From Acheta domesticus (Eukaryota; Arthropoda; Insecta; Orthoptera; Gryllidae): 64,000 bases of DNA. The notes below the pieces were generated by a model that was given only the letters and a program-made list of their open reading frames with translations, was not told the origin of the DNA and ran no database searches. Positions within the stretch are counted from its first letter, which is position 1, and every line of letters begins with the position of its first letter. Position numbers and translations under genes: made by a program. The stretch lies in the NCBI GenBank assembly GCA_031308135.1, contig JAHLJT010008756.1:65750232-65814231 (forward strand), read 5' to 3'. Positions 48,601-60,600 of this stretch are shown piece after piece.

Positions 48601-50726
48601 AACAATCCACACGGTTTTATGCTCCCCGTTACCACTATAACCCGGACCTGCGCTGTCAATATACACTTGATCAAATAATTCCCATCAGTTTTCATTGCTC
48701 CTTGAATAACTTAAATAATTGCTGAGCCAGCTTTTGGGCATTAAATGTAGCTTATTCCACACACCAAAAAATACTTCGAGTTTAATATTTTGAAATTTAT
48801 GTAAACCCAATGGTGGCATTGAACATTTCTCTCACAATAATGCGGCGACTCTATCAGTTATTCACAATTATTGAACGTTTAACTAATACATCATGTACTT
48901 AATACATCATGTCTCTTAAACTTTCTTCTTTCTTACGCAATATGTGTAAGCGATGTATCATGAGGAGCGTATATTACCCTATTACACTCGTCCTCATAGA
49001 TCTCTACCACTTAAAATCTCAGCATCCATGATATTTTAAACTCTTTAAAAACTCATATGAGTTTAATGTTGCATGGACAGTTCAATATTGCATTAAAACA
49101 GTTTAGTATTTCAATATGAATTGTTGCAGTATTGAAACAATTTAATATTGTGTGTACAATCTATTTTCGTGAGAAGTCAACTAAAAATACGAGTATAATA
49201 ATTAACCTACCTTAGATCATCGCGTACCGACACCGCCAACATACGATCATATATTTGAAACAATGTCATCACTTTATTTAACACAGCAAAAAGCGTTTAT
49301 GACTATTACTAACTTTTGTTCTATTTTCTGGTGAGATCCCTTAGACGTTTTGTTAAAACCGCCGCCCTCAATTGACACAAGGCATCAATTCATTCCCAGG
49401 TACTCAATCATTGTCACCATGTCCTAACGTCTTACTTCCATTTACGAAACACTACGAGACCACACTTGGAAAAACAAAAATGCGTAAATATTGTCTCTTT
49501 CATGCTCCCCACTCCTTACCGAACTCCCGGTGCCCACTCGCCCGGTGTGAAGCCGCCGTCAGCATTGACTATTGCAACCGCCCCACTCCTTGTCGTGCTT
49601 CCAGTGCCCACCCGCCCGAAGGGAAGCCGTCGTCAGCAGTGACACTTGCAAGCATCCTCCACTCCTTGCCAAATTCCCAGTGCCCACGCATCTAGTGGAA
49701 ACGGCATTGAATCCTACAAGCGTCCCTCCATTCTTTACCAAGCTCCCAAGGCAGCTCCCGCTGCCCACTCTTCCGATGCGAAACCGCCGATAGTATTGAT
49801 TCCTGGAAGCGCCCCCCACACTCCTTCCCAAACTCCCGTTGCCCACTCTCCAGATGCGAAGCTACCGTCAACACTGACTTCCAACCGACCCCCTTCACTC
49901 CTTGCCGAACTCTTATTGCCCACTTGCCTGACGAGAATTCGCCGTCAGCATCCACTCTTGCAAGCGAAGCGTCTTCCTCTCCTTGCCGAACTCTCTATCT
50001 CCTCGCCTGGTGATCAGCCATCGTCAGTATTGACTCCTCCAAGCATTCCTTCTCAAACTCCCGTTGCCCGCCCTGCCCATGAGAAACCGCCGTCTACATT
50101 GACTCTTTGCTAGCGTCCCCTCACTTCTTGCCGAACTCCCAGTGCCCACTCGCCTGGTGGGAAGTCGGCGTCAGCATTGATTCCTGCAAGCGTCCCGCTC
50201 TCCTTGCCGCCTTCAACATTGACTCTTTGCAAGCGCCCCCCTCCCTGCCAAACTCCCAGTGCCCACTCGCCTGGTGGGAAGTCGGCGTCAGCATTGATTC
50301 CTGCAAGCGTCCCCCTCTCCTTGCCGCCTTCAACATTGACTCTTTGCAAGCACCCCCTACCTGCCAAACTTCCAGTGCCCACTCGCTTGGTGGGAAGTCG
50401 GCGTCAGCATTGATTCCTGCAAGCGTCCCCCTACTCCTTGCCGCCTTCAACATTGACTCTTTGCAAGCGTCCCCCTACTCCTTGCCGCCATCAACATTGA
50501 CTCTTTGCAAGCGCCCCCTCCCTGCCAAACTCCCAGTGCCCTCTCTCCTGGTGGGAAGTCGGTATCAGCATTGATTCCTTCTAGCGTCCCCCACTCCTTG
50601 CCGCCATCAACATTGACTCTTTGCGAGCGCCCCCCTCCCTGTCAAACTCCCAGTGCCCACTCGCCGGCGCGGCGTCGCCTTCTGCACCCGCGATGACGCG
50701 CGCCGCCCGTGTCCCATTGTCTGCAG
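45639..50726 (+). other. ferlin intron 3 (to exon 4a)
   Basis: A 5.1-kb intron. 45850-49370 is mostly AT-rich without recognisable genes; 48273-48596 is open on the + strand but resembles nothing I know. The last 1.2 kb is a C-rich minisatellite (separate entry). Acceptor cccattgtctgcag. Confidence 0.85.
49505..50660 (+). repeat. C-rich minisatellite with higher-order structure, abutting exon 4a
   Basis: The 5' part (about 49505-50090) has diverged units of about 72-78 bp built on ctccttgccgaactcccagt, gcccactcgcc, gaagccgccgtcagcattga and ctcttgcaagcg. The 3' part (50090-50660) is a younger array of about 115-118-bp units, with agtgcccact at 50141 and 50258 and related positions at 50373, 50534 and 50652 (the 161-bp gap holds an extra short subunit). 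acattgactctttg occurs six times. The + strand is pyrimidine-biased. Open frames of up to 160 codons on both strands come from the repeat. The array ends about 67 nt before exon 4a. Confidence 0.9.
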
Positions 50727-50811
50727 GTGTTGCATTCCAGGCGCCTGCTGTGCGCCGGTTGCATCGTGGGCAGCTTCAAGCTGGACGTGGGCACCGTACA
50801 CGCCCAAGCTG
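50727..50811 (+). CDS. otoferlin-like ferlin, alternative exon 4a (C2B loop 3)
   Basis: 85-nt exon, phase 0 to phase 1. Acceptor cccattgtctgcag; donor ctg|gtattc is weak at +4 to +6. It encodes VLHSRRLLCAGCIVGSFKLD followed by VGTVHAQA and one extra base, which joins AC of the exon at 59864 to give Asp and restores the conserved D-H-Q-F. It is homologous to exon 4b (18 of 28 residues identical) and to vertebrate otoferlin, matching it better at the G-x-x-VGSFK-x-DVGTV half. Two cysteines and an Arg pair lie in the loop where 4b has Arg, Asn and Lys. Splicing in both or neither of 4a and 4b would break the frame. It is also possible that 4a is rarely used, given its donor. Confidence 0.88.
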
Positions 50812-52604
50812 GTATTCCTCATTCCGTCTGCGCCTGCCTGCCTCCGACCTTTCTTTCTCTCTCACTCTATTTTGCCATGTCTTCTTTTTTTCTCTTATTT
50901 CTTCCTTTCTGCTCTTTCTCTTTGCCGTGGTATGGCCTGTTATGTGTTTGAAAGGCTGTGGAGTGTAGCGAGAGCGGTGGCATTGTTTCCTTTCCGCATC
51001 AGTTTTCCTTTTATGAGAAACTATTTGCCTTTTGGAAGAAACTTGAGGAACGCCAAACACGAAGCAAATTTACCCGTTCAAATCCTGCTGCCCAAGAATA
51101 AATTTTCTATGAGAGAATTAAATGCACATCCTTAGAGTATTTTAAGATGATAAAGAGTACTTTCATCATTAGTCAAATATACTTTTATTTGAAATTAATT
51201 TTTTAATTAAAAGTGTCTTTATCCCTTTAGATGTTTAAAACTTCACGAGAAAATGTTTTTAAGATGAATTTCATTAGTTTAACCCACACGTAAATTAATT
51301 TTCGATCATAAAGACCAATCTGGCGTTGTCGTGTATTAAATAATTTCTGATGTTAATTCGCCAAGACTATCCATCCGACGAGATGGAAATCGATGCATCG
51401 CGAATGCTTCGTGTAATTAACTGGCTTTCAATCTACCGGATAATGTGATCTGCCTTCATGTTTCCGCTGTCCAGACATAAGGTTACGCTCGTTTTTAGCA
51501 CGAAGTTGATAGGAACGAAACAAGCTTTAATAGATATACATCGATAATTTAAAGTTCGAACTTTTGTTGCTGTTATTACGTTCCACAATTTTGACGTCAT
51601 CAATTTTCAAACATCTTTTCTCTCATCTGCAGAATTCCCTGAGTTCCATAATCATTTCGACTCTTCTTTCAAAGTAGAAATACTTAACCTTTATGATTTT
51701 GCAAGAACAAGATGAAACTAAAAGTGTAAAGTGATTTTTCTTTGAATGATTTTACTCTGTTTGAAATTAACGTAATACAGTTAAGTGTATATCACACTAT
51801 AAACGTATGTTTAAGCCACGGTGAAAGTGTTAAACTTCGTGTTTAAATTGAATGAATAATTGCCATCATCTCTTTAATATATGAACAAATATAATTAGTC
51901 CACATTTACAAAGTTCAATGTAAAAATGTTTTGAATAGTAATAAAAGTTTACTGATATTTCATTTATCACAAATTTATCATCACTTTTTCAGCGCCTAAA
52001 ATAGCCCCCTACTTTCAGATTTACGCTTTATTGAAATAGTAAAACTGAAATTGACATCGGCCTTGAGCTTGTCATTTTCATGAAAACAGCGAGTGTAGAC
52101 CTCAAACTTCTGTGATGTCATTTCAGAGCTTTAACTCATTGTTTCATAATGAGCCAATCGCATGTCTATTTTCTTAGTGTTATTTTACTATTCAATGCCA
52201 TTTCAAATTGCATTCAAATTCTAATTAACACCTACTAATGGATATTTTATATGTTAACTAACAATTCATTTTTAATAAATTATAAAAATGTCTAACTTTG
52301 TAAGTGAATTACTTGTAGAAAAAATAGTCTGTTAAAATTCTAAGTTTAGAACGTATCTCGAAATTGGCCAGATATCCTATGGGAGGTGTTGTACAAGACG
52401 ATGTAATTTAAATTTCACAAGAGAGCAAATTTTTGTACTGACTCACACATTTTCTTTGCGTTCATTCCTTCCTTTTCCTTCCGTCCCGTCGCCGCCGCCA
52501 CCGCCGCTTCCGCCGCCGCCTACCAGGACTAGAGTTTGTCCGATTTGCTGTTGGTTTGGTTGCGTTCCTTTGGTTGGGCTGACGGCCGTGTCTTGTTGTG
52601 CCAG
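50812..52604 (+). other. intron between alternative exons 4a and 4b
   Basis: 1793 bp. It begins with a long pyrimidine-rich stretch (about 50850-50930), then AT-rich DNA. The end has a CCG repeat (52486-52520), a candidate decoy acceptor taccag (52521-52526) and the true acceptor gtcttgttgtgccag. Use of the decoy would add 78 nt in frame but bring GAC-TAG, an immediate stop. The spacing is far too long for steric interference to explain exon exclusivity. Confidence 0.8.
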
Positions 52605-52689
52605 GTGCTTCAGTCACGGAACCTTCTGCGGGCCAACAAATTGTTGGGCAGCTTTAAGCTGGACGTGGCGACGGTGTGGGCGCAGACAG
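52605..52689 (+). CDS. otoferlin-like ferlin, alternative exon 4b (C2B loop 3)
   Basis: 85-nt exon, phase 0 to phase 1, acceptor tcttgttgtgccag, donor cag|gtaggc (better than that of 4a). It encodes VLQSRNLLRANKLLGSFKLD followed by VATVWAQT and one base that completes the Asp codon with the exon at 59864. It matches vertebrate otoferlin best at the S-x-NLLR half, whereas 4a matches best at the second half, so neither copy is simply the conserved one. The reading frame is intact, with synonymous and conservative differences from 4a, so both copies look maintained. A decoy acceptor 78 nt upstream leads to a stop. Confidence 0.9.
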
Positions 52690-52724
52690 GTAGGCCGACC
52701 GCCGGCCCAGCCTGGCGCGTAGCT

Positions 52725-52805
52725 CCTGCCCCCACACCCGCTCACCGCCCCGCCCCGCTCTGCCCGCCCGCCCACCCCTACCCCCTACCCCGCGTCGGCC
52801 CGCCT
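52725..52805 (+). repeat. C-rich tract downstream of exon 4b
   Basis: About 80 nt dominated by C runs (cccgccccgctctgcccg, cccacccctacccccta), starting 35 nt after the exon 4b donor. The complementary strand has repeated G runs and could form a G-quadruplex. It may act as an intronic splicing element; that is inference. Confidence 0.6.
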
Positions 52806-55589
52806 AGAGTTGAATCGATGCAAGTTGGTGCAAATAATGAAGCTGTAAATGCTTGTCAATAGGATGTGAAGTCAAAGTATCAGGTGCGGGCGCGGTTGTG
52901 TTCGCTAATTTGTTGTGTAATTTAAAAATATTCGTATCGAGCAATTAGCTTATTCACATCAACTTTCGAATCTTTACTTTATTCCAAACCACCTCAATTC
53001 GTACCAGAGTTTATCGTTATTATGAAGAAATTCAGTACTTTTCATACAGTTAAAAACAAACGTCGGTGGTACAGTAATGCGTCGTATGTAATAAAGTAAT
53101 ATTTTAAATTCACAGTCGTTCTCAGAAAGTTTAAATTGAGTTTAAAAAAATGAGCAAATAAGTTCGCTTCTTTACATTTGTTCATATTTCATTTCATATT
53201 AAAATAGAATTAATATTTGGTTAATCCCTTTTGTAATAAAAAATGAGGTTCAAATCCAGAAAACATTGAATACATAATTTGGGATGCGTCGCTTAAGTAA
53301 TATGAAACAGAAATGTTGACAATTTAAATAAGTAGAGTTCTTACATTTTATTAATTTCCACAAATTAGTACGCGGGTAAGAAAGAAGTATCGATTCAACT
53401 CTAGCCTTGACCTACCCCGCTTCGCCCAATTTTCACCCGCACTCGCTCGGGGCATCCAACCGGAAGCGAATCGAACCAACATTATTCCAAGATTCATGAC
53501 ACTTCTTTCTATTAAAAATAAAAATTCTAAATTAAAGTAAAATTTGAGGAAAATGAAAATATTTCGTTGAAGAACTATCAACAAGTTTAATAAAGGCTTT
53601 AGTTGACCATTGACGTCAATGGAGAATAGTCTTTCTAGAAATTCGTAACTATGTCATTTTTCAATGTGTGTGTTTCCCCTTTTTTATAAACTGAACATAC
53701 TCTATCTGCAACTGTCATCGTATTTTTAAAGATTATTGTTTTTTATAATAATTAACAATATAAGAAAGAAAATAATATAAGATTATATAAAAAGAAATTA
53801 CATAAAATAATTGCCTGTAAAGTAAAACAATTTCCATATCAGAGAATCCTGCTATTATAATACGAGGTGCTCTGAAACTGCATCTTTCTGTATGTATAAA
53901 TATGCATACGCGTTTAAATTAAATTAATTGTAGCTAATAAAACCCTGGGAAGCAAATAAATAATGATATAGAGAAAACTGAGTAATCTAAAGGTTAGGCG
54001 GTGATTGATGAATAACCAATAATGTGCAATTTTTATTTAATTGAAAACCCAAATATTTAACATTAAATATTTAACGTTTAAATATTTAATATTTTCTGTA
54101 TAATGCAGTTTATCTAACGTATACTGTTGACATACTTAATGCCGCTACATTTGCCACATTTAATATATTGCTAAAATAAAATTGTACCGTTATTTATCAC
54201 AAGTAAACCTCTTGCTAGACGAAATTGAAAAATTCAATAATATAAAACCGAAAACACTAATTAAAGACTTTGAGTTCAGACGTATTTTTCAAACTGTTTC
54301 CTTATTTAAATTTATATGCTTAACTTATTTATAACTAATTGTTAATAATTTTCATAGATAAAATTTGTGGTGACTGACATAAAAATAATTTTCAATCAGA
54401 ATTTTGAAAGACTCAAATTTATAAAGAAACAGGCAATGCAGTACAAATATGTGGTTTTTAACCACTTCGCTTCGGATTGATGCCCTGACACCATCGCACT
54501 CCGCCCTGCACTGCTAAGCAGGTGGAAAACACTAGCTAAGAGCGCGCGAAGTTAGAATGGTAGTGAAACACCGTCCCCAATATTACTTCACTTCCCCACA
54601 AATGCCTAAATTCTTACATCACAATCACCACTTCACAGAAATGTAAAAGTAGGATTATTGATATAAACTTTCCTGCATTAACTTTAAAGTGGGTGTGCTG
54701 GTGATTTCTATTCATCAGCCTAACCTTTTGCTTCCTCATTTCTGAAAATTTTAACAATATACTACGTTAGAGATTTATTTGCCGCCAATTATCTTTTAAT
54801 CAACATCGACTCGTTTCGCGGTGTTGTTTTTAAAGATGTTCGAAGTTACAGGAGTTCAGTTTTTAGCTACATTGCCTGAAATACTGCATTGTGTGAATTC
54901 CCACGCGGCTAGTCATGTAAGAACAATCTTTTGGGTACAACTACTTTTTTATAATTGTTTATACCATGACATTGAGAATTCATTTAATCTATTTTTAAAA
55001 CATCTTTGTATTTTGATTTGTATAAAAACGTGAAGGGAAAAAATTGACTACGGAAAGAATACGTTGCATTTATGTGTACGAAAGGATACTTCAGTGATAA
55101 CGATGAAGTGTAATATCTTCTATCTTTGAATGTTAAAAACATTCACATAATGTAATACTATGATGCAAAGTATGAAAATAAAAACTATCTTATTGAAAAG
55201 ATAAACGCTAGTAATTTTTTCGAGTTATTTTTCGAGTAGTCACTCCTCATAATGATTTTTTGCATGTAATTGTATTACTTTTGTAAATTAATCATTAGAA
55301 ATGATTTTTTATTGTTTTTATGACATACAACAATGGTTTCCACAGAAGTAATCAAAATTTATTTTAGGTTTGTTTTCTAGATGCCACTAGCAAAAGTGAT
55401 TAATTCAAAGCGTTTATAGCATGCCAAATTTCAATTTTTAGCACTAGGCCAAAAGTGAGATGCTGTTCAAGTGTTAAGATAAATCTGTGAATGTAACAAA
55501 GAAAACAAAATACTTTCGTACGACCGCATCAATTACTATCGATCTTATTATATCATTTTGTGGTTAGTCTGAAAAGCAGTAATTTAATT

Positions 55590-55622
55590 ACTGAGACTCG
55601 CCGTTGTACTTTTTGTGCAATA

Positions 55623-55674
<52 letters not shown>
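55590..55674 (+). mobile_element. LINE 3' end with (ATT)n tail
   Basis: gactcgccgttgtacttttt then gtgcaataaagta, running directly into about 16 uninterrupted ATT repeats (55627-55674). A short 3' UTR with AATAAA joined to an ATT-type tail is characteristic of 5'-truncated arthropod non-LTR elements on the + strand. No ORF sequence remains. Confidence 0.6.
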
Positions 55675-55676
<2 letters not shown>

Positions 55677-58600
55677 GTGATTTTTATACTTGGATTAAAA
55701 TAAAATGAAAGTCAGTAAGGCTGTCGAAAACTAGGATACGACACACCTGGTAAAAGTGTTTTATGCTTTTTCGTAGGGTGGCACCAGTATATCTATGGCG
55801 CCAGATGCTTAATGTTCCATTTCCTACTCGCAATACAAAATGACTCTTTTACCACTCATATCATAAATAACTAATTTACCTTACCGTAAAATTTATGTAT
55901 AGTAATATTTTTCGGTCGCAACATCGTCACGTACGTCAAATTAGTTGAAATATAAAATAACTTTATTTATTAAAAATGACCTGCCCCACTATTTAAACTC
56001 TGCAAAAATTATTAAAAATAAACATTGTAGTTTCTCATGACATAAATGCGCAAAGCTTCCAATTTCAGGACTAATTCGAGGCACCAAATATTAAAAGCAC
56101 TGGAATATTTATCTTTTCTAATAAATGCTCTGGCGAGTTGTTTCTATTTTAGTTTTGCAACTAAGCCACAGTTGTTTTGAACAAACCTGCAACATCTCTT
56201 GAGTGTCTGGTGGTGACAAAATTAAGTTTAAAAAGTGTTGCAATCATATGCCCTTAGAATGGAAGTTTCACGTGTATTATAGTACGATATCATGAGTATT
56301 ATAATAGGATCATTAAGGAGGATTATTTTATGCCACTCTATATCTGACTAGAGAGACTCACAAATTGAAAGAAGCCTGAATTGGTTCCTGTAATGCCATG
56401 TTATCACTGTATTGTTCAAAAGATTATTAAGCCAAGAGGTACTTTAATATTGTGGCGCAATGGTGTCCTGCAAATGTTTCTTCTTCAAACCTTGGCATTG
56501 TCGAAGGACGTTTCGGAGTTCTGCTCCGATCAATGTCTCATATTAGATTGAACAAATATTCAATTTTGGAAAAAATGCATCTTTATATCAATGTCAGAAA
56601 ATATATCAGACGAAAGAGTTACAGGCGTTGTTGTGGAAACTTGAAGCATTAATCAATTTAAAATTTAACGTGTGTTTGCGTTTCTCAATAAGAAAACTTG
56701 AATTTTCTGAAAGATCTCAGGAAGAATGATAAAGTAAGATCATCAATAGTACAGATAATAATAGATATTAGACTTGTTTTATTTGAAGTAAATATTTTAT
56801 TATTTACAGTAATTATAACTTATTTTCTTTTTCACTGATATACGAACTTTGAATCCGATTAATACCGCAAACATTTATTAACGGTTTCTTTAATTCGTGA
56901 ATCATTTAATCCTGACCTATATTGAGACGAATACCTTGAAGAGTCTACGCAGTAAAACCGTACTTTTAAAGTATCTTTGTCTCCTTATAGAGATCAATAG
57001 AAACATTTATTAACCTCCCAGAAAAATTGGGAGCCGTGATCCAATCCTAACTTCGTTCGCTCTTTATTGACCGCACCACGCTTTTCCCGCAGAACCTTTG
57101 GCTTCTCCTACGCCGCCATCACTACAGGGGCTTCCGATTGCTCAAGAAATATCTTGAGAGGGCCACAAGACAGCTTCGACTTCATCTTATTAATGAGTGT
57201 GGGAAATCCACCTTTTTCGAAATAGTGGAAGTCTAAAAATGGCTGTAAGGCTAAAAAATGAATCGGATTGTTATAATTTGACACTGCTTTTCGAAAGTTC
57301 GCTTTGCAAATGAGAAGCTTCGTTTCGTGATGTAGACAAGTTGCCAATACGAATCCTATATAAAATATTCTGCACCTGCTTCTTCACGTTTGCATGGGCA
57401 CATCACTCTTCCACAAAATATCTCACCCCTGTATGCATGTTTACTTCAGATATTGTTTTCAATATATGATTATGTACCATGTGTTCTCTCTTATTTCGTG
57501 TAATCGTGATATGATGCTGTATTTTTTCTTCAGACGCCTTATATTTCAATCTCGATTGTGACTATACTTTTGTGCAATATTTCATGTATTTAAATTAATG
57601 TTTGCTCTGAGAATGGACTTTTCAGACCTATCCAATGTTTTCAAGACTGAATGTGGGTGTCGATGACAAGAGTTGTTATGGACTGTCAATAATTGTAAGA
57701 TACATGTCGTTGTGAGTGATAAGTAGCAGAAAAGGATACAAGCTCGTGTCAACGAGAATTAAACTCATAATATAAAATTAGATATTCAAAATTTCCTGAG
57801 TAACCTTGTAATTATTTGGAATTATCAATTTTATTTTTTTATAAAAATAGTTATATTTTTATACGAGATATATCTTTGGGACGTTTCAAAAACTGTATTC
57901 TCACACTTCGCATTCTATTCTATACAATCTGGCTATCAGAATATTTCGAATTCATATTCTGATGTCTGAAATATCTGATTGAGCCTGATTCACAATCAGA
58001 ACGCCAACTAGTATCATCATTAAATGTTTGTTTATTTACGGGCTAATTCTGTAGGATATAACGGATTGAACTTTCCGAAATACCAAGCAATGCGACGATT
58101 GTATATTAGGGCAACGTTGAATGTTAAGGACCATATGACTTTCATTCCTGATTGGAGTTAAACTTTCTATATACGTTTATAATAAACGCAGTAATACGCA
58201 CGTTTAGAGGAGTACTTAACAGTTTCTTAATTATTAATAAGAAAATTTGAGAGCAATAAAGAATCTAAAAATTAGCTATATAAATTTGTAAAATGTTAAA
58301 AAATTAAATATACTTAAATACCATATGCGTCGGCAACAACAAACATTTTGGGCTAGCAAACAAAATTAAACCAAATTATTTTTGTTGACGCGAGCTTACA
58401 TTTTATTTTTATTGTCAGTAGTGTAGATATCCGAATATTTGTGAGAAAGACACTGATTCCATCCTTATGATCAGTTTGATTGTTATGCAAAAATTATCCC
58501 TCCCATTTGTACATAAGGGCATTAAGTCAACGTTTTCAAGTCGTATATTTACGATGAATACCAGAAACCAACACCGTAAAAAAACAAAAGCTGAGCCACG

Positions 58601-58948
58601 TACGTAAGAAGCTAGAAGCATGAGGACAGTTAAATCTACTTCTACTTAAAACAGTTCTGTTGACTTAAAAAGAGTTGAAGAGCTCACCGGTCGATTTTCA
58701 CTTTTCAATTTTGATTCAGTGTTCAATTTAGTTATATTCAATGCGATTTCATTGGAATAATTAAAGCATCTAAAAAAGTATGGCTAAATTCTACACAGTA
58801 CCATTCAGAACATTAAATTTAATTCGAGTTAATTTTTTAACTCAATTCATTACATTGTAAATACATTTAATTTAACTCACTTAAATTTGATTTGCTTCTA
58901 TTTAATTCAAATCTGTTCTATTCAGTGACTAATGTACGTCTTACATAT

Positions 58949-59325
58949 ACAGGTATCTCAGAAGAAACTGTACAATCTTCTAGGGCAGTAATCTAAGATA
59001 ATAACTTATTGCTAAATAACATGTCGTAGAAAATTTTATGTAACGAAATTACGCATGTGACATTTGCCCCTAACTGGTAAGCAACTATAGATGCACGAAG
59101 TGTCGTGTTTATCAAGTGCAATTTTTGACACACAATTTCATTTCTGATACCCGCCAAATAACTGGTAAGATGAGTTGCATATCAATCAGGAGCAAATGTC
59201 ACGAGTATAACTTCCCTATATGAGATATGACACCGCATATGCATTTGGTAGAAAAGATCATCTTCGACCTTCGAGAATGCCCTAGAAATTCGTAACATTT
59301 ATTCTGGAAGATCTGTGTATACATG
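58949..59325. mobile_element. foldback element, family 2, complete copy
   Basis: Large imperfect inverted repeat of about 375 bp. The left arm has tatacaggtatctcagaag, cttctagggca, gtgacatttgcccctaactg and gcaact; the right arm is the complement of tatacacagatcttccag, ttctagggcattc, gtgacatttgctcctgat and gcaact. The centre (about 59090-59150) is unpaired. It is probably a MITE or foldback DNA element. Confidence 0.65.
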
Positions 59326-59332
59326 GGTTTCA

Positions 59333-59746
59333 CAATAAATGTTAAAAACATCTAAAACATGTAGATGTGTCAAAAAAGATCAGGTTTCGCCAATGAAGTA
59401 GAGGGAAATTGCATATAACAGAGAAATGTATTTATAAATGCGCCATTTTCCCCTGATTTTAGATAACTATTCACAGATGTCGTGCAGGTCGCGTTATGTC
59501 GCAGTCAAGGAGATTTCATATTCCTGCAGAACATTTTGTGCATATGGGGTTGCCTAAAAATCAGAGTCTAAAGCCACTAGTATAAATGCATGTAATTCCC
59601 TTACATTCAAATTCCCACTGCCCATTGGTGCCCATTATATGACCATTGGTGCCCATTATATGCCCATTGGTGAAAATTAATAATTTTTTAGTCCTCTGCA
59701 TGCCCTAGAAGTTTGTAACATTTATTCTGAGACACCTGCATGTGGC
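59333..59746. mobile_element. foldback element, family 2, second copy in tandem
   Basis: The left arm starts near cacaataaatgttaaaaaca and includes gcgccattttcccctgat and gatgtcgtgcaggtcgcg. The right end is ctctgcatgccctagaagtt then tgtaacatttattctgagac, the complement of the family's terminus. The interior holds a short tandem repeat of ccattggtgcccattatatg (59622-59665). It ends 117 bp before exon 5. Confidence 0.6.
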
Positions 59747-59760
59747 TCAGCTCATTTTGA

Positions 59761-60024
<264 letters not shown>

Positions 60025-60455
60025 TAAGTTGCAACTTTTTCTTACTACCGTAATAATTGAGATTTTTTGCAGAGCGTAACGGTAAGCATTATGATGCATA
60101 TTAGAGGCAAGCATATGACCTATGAAATTTTAAAAACTTAAAAGCGATTTTTAAAAGGTTCATTCTAACACTGATAAATGGATGTAGTTTCGATCTCTGA
60201 TGAATATGTACGCTACTAGTACTAAATTCTCATAACGACACAGTCTCTTAATTCGTATTTGTTCGGCTAGTGTTACCTAACAACTTGGGAATATAGATAC
60301 TCTGTTGCCAGAATGGTAACAAATTTCATTAATCGTGATTACGTGACTAGTCATGCTCGATACGAGCCATCCGATTACACACGAAAAGACTGCTACAGTA
60401 GATATAACTCTACTGTATTGTTGGATGTAAGGTTCAAAAGTCAGTTTTCCCCAGA

Positions 60456-60600
60456 ATAAATATAAATTACTTCTAGAGGATTTAGAGGGGTCGAAAATTA
60501 TTTATTTTTGCCAATGAACATAAATGAGAATGTTCATATAAGGGAGTTACATATGCGTTATTTCCCCCTAGATGTAAGGTTTCATAATGTTTGTTGTAAT
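60456..60600 (+). mobile_element. foldback element, family 2, half-copy
   Basis: One arm of the family found at 2612, 24750, 58949 and 59333, here about 430 bp downstream of exon 5: ccagaataaatataaattac, ggggtcgaaaatt, tgccaatgaacataaatgag, gcgttatttccccctagatg. Confidence 0.6.

Noticed and set aside
50810..50822. U12-type donor at exon 4a (gtattcct)
   Set aside because: It is not RTATCCTT, and no TTCCTTRAC-like branch site is visible before exon 5, so spliceosome incompatibility is not supported as the exclusivity mechanism.
49372..51135. Several long open frames (up to 160 codons) over the C-rich minisatellite and exon 4a
   Set aside because: Repeat-driven open frames on both strands; the real exon 4a lies in its own frame bounded by splice sites.
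50096..51921. Pairing between the minisatellite motif acattgactctttg (six copies) and caaagttcaatgt at 51909-51921 as a docking/selector RNA structure
   Set aside because: Only 12 pairs with a bulge; a match this good is expected by chance in a search of this size. It would need conservation across species.
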